10,908 bases of DNA, taken from an uncultured Holophagaceae bacterium (GTDB lineage: Bacteria > Acidobacteriota > Holophagae > Holophagales > Holophagaceae). The DNA lies in contig CAIXHJ010000346.1 in NCBI GenBank assembly GCA_903919165.1, positions 1 to 10,908 of the forward strand, written 5' to 3'. Every line of letters begins with the position of its first letter. Positions within the stretch are counted from its first letter, which is position 1. Shown piece by piece: positions 1 to 5,698 of this stretch. The translations under genes and the position numbers were made by a program. The notes under the pieces are model-generated. The model did not search any database. It saw only the letters and a list, made by a program, of their open reading frames with translations, and was not told where the DNA came from.

Positions 1-59
1 GCGGGAGGACAGCGCGGGGCGCTGTCCGTCAGGTGGAGGAGCGTTGGCCCACCCCTACC

Positions 60-88
60 TTGAACAGATGCTCCTTCGGAGCCATGAT
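60..88 (+). promoter_or_regulatory. Candidate promoter, upstream duplicate
   Basis: TTGAAC (60-65) and CATGAT (83-88) are separated by exactly 17 bp; each matches the sigma-70 consensus at four of six positions. It is the duplicate of the promoter at 212-240. Here it would transcribe the broken tRNA copy and could read through into the intact gene. The assignment rests on spacing and consensus match only. Confidence 0.4.
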
Positions 89-99
89 GGAAGGCCGCA

Positions 100-118
100 G
101 TACCCGTAGCTCAGTTGG
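100..118 (+). pseudogene. Truncated tRNA-Arg (5' fragment)
   Basis: These 19 bases are the acceptor 5' strand, the D-stem 5' strand and part of the D-loop of the tRNA-Arg at 252-328, preceded by the same 99 bases of flank. The sequence breaks at 119, so no anticodon arm, T arm or 3' acceptor strand follows and it cannot fold into a tRNA. It is best read as the residue of a duplication or of an insertion into a tRNA gene copy. Confidence 0.8.
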
Positions 119-179
119 GAGGCTCCGCCTCCGCGATCGAGCGCAGCGAGGAGCGGGAGGACAGCGCGGGGCGCTGTCC
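119..179. repeat. Palindrome-rich segment interrupting the tRNA copy
   Basis: Three inverted features are packed here. A 6-bp stem GGAGGC / GCCTCC with a 3-base loop sits at 118-132 and starts at the break point itself. A GC-rich middle at 133-158 contains GAGCGCAGCGAGGAGC. A perfect 9-bp stem GGACAGCGC / GCGCTGTCC with loop GGG follows at 159-179. The last hairpin also occurs at 7-27. The layout resembles REP/BIME-like or other small non-coding mobile repeats, but I cannot name a family and no target-site duplication is evident. Confidence 0.5.
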
Positions 180-270
180 GTCAGGTGGAGGAGCGTTGGC
201 CCACCCCTACCTTGAACAGATGCTCCTTCGGAGCCATGATGGAAGGCCGCAGTACCCGTAGCTCAGTTGG
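153..270 (+). repeat. Direct repeat copy B (118 bp), leading into the intact tRNA
   Basis: Second copy of the block at 1-118, offset by 152 bp. This copy continues without interruption into the complete tRNA-Arg, so it carries the working promoter and 5' flank. Near its start, at 181-201, it also holds a tRNA-like stretch: TCAGGTGGA followed by GGAGCGTTGGCC closely resembles the D-loop to anticodon-stem segment of the real tRNA (263-284), with one gap and two mismatches. An older tRNA fragment may therefore be embedded in the repeat. Confidence 0.93.
212..240 (+). promoter_or_regulatory. Candidate sigma-70 promoter for tRNA-Arg
   Basis: TTGAAC (212-217) and CATGAT (235-240) are separated by 17 bp. 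The mature tRNA begins 11 bases after the -10, so transcription would start about 5 bases before the tRNA. The stretch after the -10 (GGAAGGCCGC) is GC-rich, as in discriminators of stringently controlled stable-RNA promoters. A GCTCC-TTC-GGAGC hairpin (222-234) lies in the spacer. Each hexamer has only four consensus matches, so this is a reasonable but unproven call. Confidence 0.5.
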
Positions 271-328
271 ATAGAGCGTTGGCCTCCGAAGCCAAAGGTC
301 GCTGGTTCGATTCCAGTCGGGTGCACCA
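252..328 (+). tRNA. tRNA-Arg, anticodon CCG
   Basis: The complete cloverleaf is readable. Acceptor GTACCCG (252-258) pairs with CGGGTGC (318-324), with one T-G wobble. The D-arm is GCTC/GAGC. The anticodon stem TTGGC/GCCAA encloses the loop CTCCGAA, which places the anticodon CCG to read Arg codon CGG. The T-arm has loop TTCGATT between GCTGG and CCAGT. Discriminator A and an encoded CCA end the gene at 328. CGG is a useful codon in a GC-rich genome, so this gene is probably important; whether another tRNA-Arg could read it cannot be told from the window. Confidence 0.97.
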
Positions 329-369
329 ACAAAACCAGGGGGGCCGGACGGCCTCCCTTGGCTTTGTTG
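327..369. terminator. Long hairpin abutting the tRNA 3' end, possible bidirectional terminator
   Basis: Starting in the tRNA CCA, CAACAAA (327-333) pairs with TTTGTTG (363-369). Inside it CCAGGGGGGCC (335-345) pairs with GGCCTCCCTTGG (350-361), allowing one bulge and a G-T pair, around a 4-base loop GGAC. The T-rich 3' arm CTTTGTTG serves as a weak U-tract on the plus strand. The minus strand reads GGTTTTGTTG, so the same structure could stop transcripts arriving from the gtrA-like operon. The U-tract is interrupted, so efficiency is uncertain. Confidence 0.6.
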
Positions 370-520
370 AGGTCCTGAGATCGGACTAGCGAGTGGTTTG
401 CGAAGGCGCCACCCCGCCTATCGCACCCTGCCAGGTAAGGCGCTCCCGCTCGCCTGCTTGTGGAAGCGGAGCCCCTGTTTCGTCGGAACAAGCCAGTTCG
501 GCAGACTCGATTTGGGTCCT
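370..520. other. Non-coding gap between tRNA-Arg and the GtrA-like gene
   Basis: No credible gene is present. The only structure I see is an imperfect hairpin, GCTCCCGCT (442-450) with AGCGGAGC (465-472), followed on the plus strand by CCCTGTTT. It could be a second weak terminator-like element. Open frames crossing here lack a ribosome-binding site and family resemblance. Confidence 0.5.
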
Positions 521-970
521 TCAGGACTGCCCGAATACAAACCGTTTCGAGAACATGAAGTTGAACACCATCCCCGCCAGGGACCCGATGGCGACGGCAA
601 ACGCCGGGTGGTGGTAGGCGAATGGATAAAACAAGATCATCAGGAAATAGGCGCCATTATTCGCTAACCAGCCCATCAAATTAGAGGCAATGTACCGCAT
701 CCATTCCCGATGCCAAGAGTCCCCACTCGCACCGAAGGTATACCGTCGGTTGAGCCACCAGGTCACGCTTGCAGCCACCGGAAAAGCCAACAATTGGGCC
801 CAACCAGGGCCTATCGGGCGTGCCAGGGCCTCCACGATCCCTGCGTTGACCAGGAATCCCACCATGCCCACAAGGCCAAAAGAAAAGATTTGGGACCAGG
901 GAAGGGGTCCCCGTTTTGCCCCACCTTCCAGCGGACCCGATTCCGACCCTTGCTTGGATGGGGCATCCAT
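521..970 (-). CDS. GtrA-like membrane protein (putative lipid-linked sugar flippase component)
   Basis: Small four-helix membrane protein of the GtrA family. Members are thought to help move polyprenyl-phosphate-linked sugars across the inner membrane or assist the associated glycosyltransferase; the mechanism is not firmly established. With the start used here it has 149 residues. Hydrophobic segments lie near residues 28-49, 57-76, 92-113 and 122-142. Family hallmarks are the GLVGMVGFLVN stretch in helix 1, WWLNRRYTF after helix 2 and the closing NFMFSKRFVF. An upstream ATG at 1006 overlaps the stop of the GT2 gene as ATGA (161 residues) but lacks a Shine-Dalgarno. The ATG at 970 has AAGGA (976-980) five bases upstream, so I prefer it. 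It is cotranscribed with the GT2 gene, which supports a shared pathway. Substrate sugar unknown. Confidence 0.88.
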   Translation of the reverse strand: MDAPSKQGSESGPLEGGAKRGPLPWSQIFSFGLVGMVGFLVNAGIVEALARPIGPGWAQLLAFPVAASVTWWLNRRYTFGASGDSWHREWMRYIASNLMGWLANNGAYFLMILFYPFAYHHPAFAVAIGSLAGMVFNFMFSKRFVFGQS

Positions 971-1002
971 TTGTTTCCTTACAGGCGCAGCAAGGAGGCG
1001 CC

Positions 1003-1941
1003 TCATTCGTCAGTCAGATGGAACGGGGGATATTGCAGATAAGCAAGGAGTCGAACTTCACGCCGGCCACGGCTGATGGTGTCCAGGATGATGCCAGCCA
1101 ACAGGCTGAGCGCTGCCAGCAACATGATGCCTGTCGACAGCAAAGCCGTTGGCAAGCGAGGCACAAGCCCCGTTGCCAGGTAAGTGAGCAGGACAGGAAC
1201 CGAAAACAGGATGGATAGGAGTGCCAGCAGACAGGCTATTGAACCGAAAAAGAAGAAGGGGCGTTCGTGCCGTACCAGCCTGAGGATCATCCTCAGGATT
1301 CTCCATCCATCCCGGTAGGTGCGCAGTTTGCTTTCCGACCCTTCCGGCCGCCCGCGGTAACTGCCCTCCGTGTGCGCCACCGGCAGGAAGAGTTCCAGCG
1401 CATGCACGGTCAGCTCTGTCTCGATGTCAAACCCCTGTGATAGGGCTGGAAACGATTTGACGAAGCGGCGTGAAAAGACCTTGTAGCCGGACAGCATGTC
1501 CTGCACGCGATCGCCGAACATGCGGCGCACGGCTCCGGTCAATAGGGCATTGCCCCAACGGTGGCCGCCGCGATAGGCCGCCGCCTCGGATTCCTTGCGG
1601 ATGCAGTTGACCAGATCGAAGGGCCCGCTTTGGGCGAGGGCTACCATCCGCGGTGCCACGGAAGCATCGTACGTGTCATCGCCGTCGACCATCACATAAA
1701 TATCGGCATCGATATCCCTGAACATGCGCCGCACGACATGTCCCTTGCCTTGCTGCGCTTCGTGGCGAACGACAGCACCGGCAGCCTTGGCGACTTCTTT
1801 GGTAAGATCTTTGGAATTATTGTCATAAACATAAATGAATGCATCTGGCAGGAAGGACCGAAAATCCTGAACCACTTTGACAATCGCCACCTCTTCATTG
1901 AAGCAAGGGATCAGGACAGCGACTCGCGGTTTCAGCGGCAT
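1003..1941 (-). CDS. GT2 glycosyltransferase, polyprenyl-phosphate sugar synthase type (DPM1/GtrB-like)
   Basis: Predicted to transfer a sugar from a nucleotide sugar to undecaprenyl phosphate on the cytoplasmic face of the inner membrane. The 312 residues begin with the GT-A fold: VAVLIPCFNEE (residues 7-17), then the metal/nucleotide motif DGDD at 86-89. Later come LSGYKVFSRRF and GFDIETELTVHAL, typical of dolichol-phosphate-mannose-synthase-like enzymes. Two transmembrane helices near 229-255 and 262-288 anchor the C-terminus, as in GtrB. A GAGG element seven bases before the ATG supports the start. The gtrA-like gene follows within the same transcript, and a GT-C-like protein is divergent upstream. 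The family is secure; whether the sugar is glucose, mannose or another hexose cannot be read from the sequence. Confidence 0.93.
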   Translation of the reverse strand: MPLKPRVAVLIPCFNEEVAIVKVVQDFRSFLPDAFIYVYDNNSKDLTKEVAKAAGAVVRHEAQQGKGHVVRRMFRDIDADIYVMVDGDDTYDASVAPRMVALAQSGPFDLVNCIRKESEAAAYRGGHRWGNALLTGAVRRMFGDRVQDMLSGYKVFSRRFVKSFPALSQGFDIETELTVHALELFLPVAHTEGSYRGRPEGSESKLRTYRDGWRILRMILRLVRHERPFFFFGSIACLLALLSILFSVPVLLTYLATGLVPRLPTALLSTGIMLLAALSLLAGIILDTISRGRREVRLLAYLQYPPFHLTDE

Positions 1942-2049
1942 GGTTTAGCCTCAGCACCAAGATGCAGACAGGACGGTTTGAAAGGGCATGAATTCAACCC
2001 CCGAGAATGAAGTGGAACTTGACTCCATGCAATCAGCTTTCCGCAGAGA
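1942..2049. promoter_or_regulatory. Divergent intergenic region of the glycosylation module
   Basis: This 108-bp gap separates the minus-strand GT2/gtrA operon from the plus-strand GT-C-like gene, so both promoters should lie here or in the flanking coding DNA. It is AT-richer than its surroundings. Weak plus-strand candidates are TTGAAA (1978-1983) with GAGAAT (2003-2008) at a 19-bp spacing, and an isolated TTGACT (2019-2024) without a good -10. TTGAA (1978-1982) and TTCAA (1993-1997) form a short inverted repeat. I would not assign a promoter with confidence. Confidence 0.3.
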
Positions 2050-3573
2050 ATGTGCATGAAGCGACCCAGACTTCTGCCGAGCCTCTTCTTTCTCTATGCC
2101 GCCGCACTCTTCGGTGGCACCGCGATTCTCCAGGCGGGTCTCTTCGAACGTGACGGCTACTTCCACGCCCGTATTGCCCACATGCTGCTCGATCGAGGCC
2201 TCTCCCGGACCTTTCCCTGGACGCAGCTGAGTACCTGGCGACTCCAGTTTTGCGACAAAGAATTCCTGTACCACTTGGGCATGATGCCCTTCGCCCGGAT
2301 GGGTAGCGATCCCATCCTGGGTGCCAGGATCTATGCATCCCTACTTTCCCTGGCCGTCCTTGGCGCCCTCTACCTTCTGCTACGCGCCCAAAGGGTCCGG
2401 TGGCCCTTGTTCTTCACGGCCCTGCCCCTGGCCACAGGAGGGCTCTTCATCGCCCGCCTGGGGATGGTTCGTTCCCACGTCCTCAGCATGCTGCTGCTCA
2501 CAGTGGGGATCCACTTCCTGCTCCGGAGGAACTGGAAGGTCCTCCTGGAGCTCGGATTCCTCTATGCCTGGTGCTACACCATGCCCTTCGTCCTGGTGAT
2601 GACCGCCGTCCCCTTCGTCATTGGGTATTGGGCCGCCGGGGGAGGCCTGGACTTGTGGTCCCCGGCCGCGGCCGGGCTGGGCTCGGTCCTGGGCCTGGTT
2701 TTTCATCCCTACTCGCCCCTCACCCTGGAGACCTTCCTCACCTATATCCAGGTGTTCCGCATCGGCATGCAAGGAATGGCAAGGTCAGGGCTAGAACTGG
2801 GCAACGAACTCTATCCCTATCCCCTCAGCGTGTTCTTCGACATCTATCCGCTGATTCTCCTCCTCGTCCCTCTGGTGGTGGCCGTTGCGGCCTTCCTTGC
2901 GCTTCGCCGGAGGAAGGCCGCCCCGGAAACCTGGGGCCTGGTGACAGCCATGCTTTTCTGGTTCGGCATGACCCTCGCTTCGCCACGCTTTGTGGAATAT
3001 TCCGTCCTACTCCTGGCGGTCGCGACGGCCTTTGTGGCTCGGGATGCCTGGCCGGAGCTGGAACCCCTCTTTGCAGCGCACAGGAACTTCGAGCGGGGAT
3101 CCGCCTGGTTGGCCTTGGGGCTGCTCCTGGGTTTCCATCTCCGCTCCCTGGGCTTCACCTTGGTCCCGTTCGGCTTCACCACTTTCTATGTCCACTACCA
3201 GAGCGAGGCCGCACCCCCTCGTTTCTTCAAAGGCGCTGCGGCCTGGATGGGCGAGCACCTCGCCCCCGGGGAAACGGTGATCAATCTCTACTGGGACGAC
3301 TTCCCGGACCTGTTCTACGACGGCTACCGCCAGCACTTCCTCTGGGGACTGGACCCGACCTACTCCTTCCGGTCGGACAAGGACAAAACCCTCTGGCTCG
3401 AGCGCATGCGTAAACGCGAATTGCCCCTCGACGGCGCCCGTCTGGTCACTGCCTTCAACTCGAGGTACCTGATTCTCCGGGCCTCCCGGGCAGGAGGCTA
3501 TCCTGCACTCCGTAGAACCCCCTTCCGGGAGGTCTACCGGGATGCTTCCTCCGTCCTTTACCACATCGATTGA
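2050..3573 (+). CDS. Polytopic membrane protein, putative GT-C glycosyltransferase
   Basis: The 507-residue protein starts with a transmembrane helix (about residues 8-30). An acidic ERD (33-35) then opens a long loop containing DGYFHAR, FPWTQLSTW and DKEFLYH. Around eight to ten more hydrophobic helices follow up to about residue 370, and a soluble tail of about 130 residues closes the protein. Acidic residues directly after helix 1, followed by an H/W-rich loop, are the usual plan of GT-C enzymes (STT3/PMT/ArnT type), which take sugars from polyprenyl carriers on the periplasmic side. I recognise the architecture rather than a precise family, so the function is inferred. Its position divergent from a GT2 lipid-sugar synthase and a GtrA protein strengthens it. 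Start is ambiguous: ATG at 2050 or, six bases on, ATG at 2056, which has AGAGA at a better distance. Confidence 0.75.
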   Translation: MCMKRPRLLPSLFFLYAAALFGGTAILQAGLFERDGYFHARIAHMLLDRGLSRTFPWTQLSTWRLQFCDKEFLYHLGMMPFARMGSDPILGARIYASLLSLAVLGALYLLLRAQRVRWPLFFTALPLATGGLFIARLGMVRSHVLSMLLLTVGIHFLLRRNWKVLLELGFLYAWCYTMPFVLVMTAVPFVIGYWAAGGGLDLWSPAAAGLGSVLGLVFHPYSPLTLETFLTYIQVFRIGMQGMARSGLELGNELYPYPLSVFFDIYPLILLLVPLVVAVAAFLALRRRKAAPETWGLVTAMLFWFGMTLASPRFVEYSVLLLAVATAFVARDAWPELEPLFAAHRNFERGSAWLALGLLLGFHLRSLGFTLVPFGFTTFYVHYQSEAAPPRFFKGAAAWMGEHLAPGETVINLYWDDFPDLFYDGYRQHFLWGLDPTYSFRSDKDKTLWLERMRKRELPLDGARLVTAFNSRYLILRASRAGGYPALRRTPFREVYRDASSVLYHID

Positions 3574-3636
3574 GCCCGTTCCGGGGAGTCTGCCTGGAAG
3601 GGGAAAGGAACCGTAGACCTGAGGCTCTCCCCAAGG

Positions 3637-4416
3637 TCACTGCGGCCCCTCCGCGGCCCTCCGCCGCACGCTGCCGTTGGTTTCGGCGAAGTAGCGGCGG
3701 ACACCCAGTGTGATGGCATCGGCGACCCTGGCGCGGAAGGTGGGGTCCTTCAGCTTCACTTCTTCCTTGGGATTGGAGATGAAGGCGGCCTCGACCAGGA
3801 CGGCGGGCATGGCGGCGCCACGCAGGACGATGAAGGGAGCCTGCTTGACGCCGCGCTCCCTGATGCCAGCCATGCGGTTGAGCTGGCCCTGGATGGCCAC
3901 GGCAAGACGTTCTGAGTCCTGGAGGAAAGCCTTCTGGGCCAGGTCGTCCAGGATGCTGGCTACCACGCTGTCGGGGCCGCCCGGGCCCGAGCCCGCTCCC
4001 GCATTTTCCGCAGCGACCACCTCGTCATCCTCCCCCCGCCCCAGGCTCAGGAAGTACACCTCCGATCCCCGGGCGGCCTTGGCCCTGGCCGCATTCAGGT
4101 GAAGGCTGATGAAGAGGTCGGCCCCCTGGGCATTGGCGGCCTTGGCACGATCCCAGAGAGGGATGAAGGTGTCGTCGTCCCGGGTGAAGGCGGCCTCGAA
4201 CCCGGCGGCTTCGAGCTTCGCCCCGACGGCCCTGGCCAGTTCCAGGGCGGCAGCCTTTTCCTTGAGGCCCTTGGTCCCCCTGGCGCCGCCATCGTCCCCG
4301 CCATGGCCCGGGTCCACCATGACCTTGAGGCGCGGCGGCTGGGCGGCGGGTTTGGGAGTCTGGCCCCAAGACAGTAGGCTGAAGGTGGCAAGCAGAATGC
4401 TTGGGAGTCGGATCAT
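3637..4416 (-). CDS. N-acetylmuramoyl-L-alanine amidase (Amidase_3, AmiC-like)
   Basis: Zinc peptidoglycan hydrolase that cleaves the bond between N-acetylmuramic acid and L-alanine, with roles in cell separation and wall turnover. The 259 residues start with a short signal-like segment (MIR, then a hydrophobic run to about residue 18). A proline-rich linker and the catalytic domain follow. Expected zinc ligands are visible: His38 in DPGHGG, Glu53 in the KEKAAALEL segment and His106 in SLHLNA; the catalytic Glu209 lies in AVLVEAAF. There is no AMIN or SPOR domain, so targeting is unclear. The ATG at 4416 is needed to keep the export signal, yet no Shine-Dalgarno precedes it. Its start codon shares CATG with hisS on the other strand. 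Convergent with the GT-C-like gene; the 63-bp gap shows no clear terminator. Confidence 0.93.
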   Translation of the reverse strand: MIRLPSILLATFSLLSWGQTPKPAAQPPRLKVMVDPGHGGDDGGARGTKGLKEKAAALELARAVGAKLEAAGFEAAFTRDDDTFIPLWDRAKAANAQGADLFISLHLNAARAKAARGSEVYFLSLGRGEDDEVVAAENAGAGSGPGGPDSVVASILDDLAQKAFLQDSERLAVAIQGQLNRMAGIRERGVKQAPFIVLRGAAMPAVLVEAAFISNPKEEVKLKDPTFRARVADAITLGVRRYFAETNGSVRRRAAEGPQ

Positions 4417-4417
4417 G
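4403..4417. promoter_or_regulatory. Shared start site of hisS and the divergent amidase gene
   Basis: The palindrome CATG at 4414-4417 provides ATG for hisS on the plus strand (4415-4417) and ATG for the amidase on the minus strand (4414-4416). On the plus strand GGGAG (4403-4407) lies seven bases before the hisS ATG, a good Shine-Dalgarno that fixes that start. Each gene's promoter and leader must therefore lie inside the other gene's coding sequence. Confidence 0.8.
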
Positions 4418-5656
4418 GCCCAGTCGGTGAAAGGTATGCGGGATCTCTTCGGTGCGGAGCTGCGCTGGTTCCAGCATATCGAGGAAACCGCCCGCCGCGT
4501 GTTCGAACGCCACGGCTACAGCGAAATCCGAACCCCGATCCTGGAGGAACTGGACGTCTTCAAGCGCAGCGTGGGAGAAAGCTCGGACATCGTGAACAAG
4601 GAGATGTACGAGTTCACGGACAGGGGCGGCCGGCGGGTGGTCATGCGCCCGGAGGCCACGGCGGGCATTGTCAGGGCAGCCATCCAGCACAAGCTCCTGG
4701 CCTCCAGCGATCCCGTGCTGTTCTACTGCATCGGCCCGCAGTTCCGCTACGAGCGCATGCAGACAGGCCGCTACCGCCAATTCTGGCAGATCGATGCCGA
4801 GAGCCTCGGCGTGGCCACGCCGGAATCCGAGGCCGAATCCCTGCTCATGCTCCACAGCTTTCTCAAGGAGCTGGGTCTCAGGCACCTGGTCTTCTCCATC
4901 AACAGCGTGGGCACGCCGGAATCCCGGCCCGCCTTCCATGCGGCCTTCCGGGCCTTCTTCGCCCAGCGGGAGAACCTGTTCTGTGCCGACTGTCATCGAC
5001 GCGTCGAGACCAATCCCCTGCGCGTTTTGGACTGTAAAAATGAAACCTGCCAGGCGGCCCTGGAAGGGCATCCGGTCATCACGGATCACCTGGACGAGGC
5101 ATCCGCCAGGCACCACCTCCGGCTCAAGGAACTGCTCATGGAGCTGGGCCTCCCGTTCGAGGAGAACCCGAGGCTGGTGCGGGGCCTCGACTACTACACC
5201 CGCACGGCCTTCGAGGTGCTCAGCTCCGACCTGGGCGCCCAGAGCGCCCTGCTGGGCGGCGGCCGCTACGACGGCCTCGTGAAGCAGCTGGGTGGTCCGG
5301 AAGTGCCGGGCTTCGGCTGGGCCATCGGCCTGGACCGCCTGGCCATCGTGCTCCAGCAGGTGCGGGGCAAGGCACCCTACGCGCCGCCGGCCCTGCTCAT
5401 CCCCCTGGGCGACCGCGCCGCCACCGAGGCCCTCAAGCTGGCTCGCAGCCTGTGGGATGCGGGCGTGGCCCTGCAGCTGGAGACCCGCGGCGGCGCCCTC
5501 AAGAAGGCCATGGCCACCGCCAACCGCACGGGCGTCGAGACCGTCCTCATCCTCGGCGACGGTGAACTGGACGGCGGCACCATTACCGTCAAGCACATGG
5601 CCACCGGCGAACAGGAGATCTGGCCGCTGGGCGAAGTGGCTGCGCGGCTGAAGTAG
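4415..5656 (+). CDS. hisS: Histidyl-tRNA synthetase
   Basis: Class II aminoacyl-tRNA synthetase that charges tRNA-His in the cytoplasm. Its 413 residues are normal for bacterial HisRS. The start MAQSVKGMRDL is the conserved HisRS N-terminus and has GGGAG seven bases upstream; the open frame extends further upstream, but that part is antisense to the amidase. Visible are motif 1 (around IRTPILEELDVF), TMRPEATAG-type motif MRPEATAG (77-84), motif 2 with FRYER (110-114), the histidine-specific RGLDYYTRTAFEV beginning at Arg256, and motif 3 GFGWAIGLDRLA near 299-310. The anticodon-binding domain occupies about 325-413. The insertion domain carries four cysteines (190, 193, 207, 212) in a C-x2-C / C-x4-C arrangement that might hold zinc. 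The MscS-type gene follows 42 bp later and may be cotranscribed. Confidence 0.98.
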   Translation: MAQSVKGMRDLFGAELRWFQHIEETARRVFERHGYSEIRTPILEELDVFKRSVGESSDIVNKEMYEFTDRGGRRVVMRPEATAGIVRAAIQHKLLASSDPVLFYCIGPQFRYERMQTGRYRQFWQIDAESLGVATPESEAESLLMLHSFLKELGLRHLVFSINSVGTPESRPAFHAAFRAFFAQRENLFCADCHRRVETNPLRVLDCKNETCQAALEGHPVITDHLDEASARHHLRLKELLMELGLPFEENPRLVRGLDYYTRTAFEVLSSDLGAQSALLGGGRYDGLVKQLGGPEVPGFGWAIGLDRLAIVLQQVRGKAPYAPPALLIPLGDRAATEALKLARSLWDAGVALQLETRGGALKKAMATANRTGVETVLILGDGELDGGTITVKHMATGEQEIWPLGEVAARLK

Positions 5657-5698
5657 TCCCGGGACAATTGCTCCGACGATGAAGGGACCACACACCGA

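Larger units (their letters stand above)
1..118 (+). repeat. Direct repeat copy A (118 bp; promoter plus tRNA-Arg 5' end)
   Basis: This block is identical, base for base as read by eye, to 153-270, giving a period of 152 bp. Identity ends after the TCAGTTGG of the tRNA D-loop: copy A continues GAGGCTCC while copy B continues ATAGAGCG. The unit contains a perfect 9-bp hairpin (GGACAGCGC, loop GGG, GCGCTGTCC at 7-27), a small hairpin (GCTCC-TTC-GGAGC at 70-82), a candidate promoter (60-88) and the tRNA-Arg 5' end (100-118). The window begins inside the unit, so more copies may lie upstream. Confidence 0.93.

Noticed and set aside
1..270. CRISPR array
   Set aside because: Only two repeats of 118 bp with a 34-bp separator, containing tRNA and promoter sequence. 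Size and content do not match CRISPR repeats.
207..491. Minus-strand 94-codon ORF across the tRNA-Arg
   Set aside because: It contains TGIEPATFGFGGQRS, the familiar spurious peptide produced by translating the antisense of this type of tRNA. No ribosome-binding site.
2400..3413. Plus-strand ORF of 337 codons inside the GT-C-like gene
   Set aside because: An out-of-frame shadow rich in Pro, Gly, Arg and Leu without motifs. The overlapping frame has clear membrane helices and motifs.
3574..3636. Terminator between the convergent GT-C-like and amidase genes
   Set aside because: GGGGAG near 3582 and CTCCCC near 3626 could pair, but the loop is very long and no T-run follows. Not supportable.
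4109..4414. N-terminal extension of the HisRS frame
   Set aside because: It is antisense to the amidase catalytic domain. Conserved HisRS sequence and the Shine-Dalgarno place the start at 4415.
5655..5665. GTCCCGGGAC palindrome right after the hisS stop
   Set aside because: A 10-bp palindrome can form only a 3-bp stem with a workable loop and has no T-run, so it is not a terminator. It is probably chance in GC-rich DNA.
4025..5695. Minus-strand ORF of 556 codons opposite hisS
   Set aside because: Low-complexity composition and no family resemblance; it shadows hisS and part of the amidase in GC-rich DNA.
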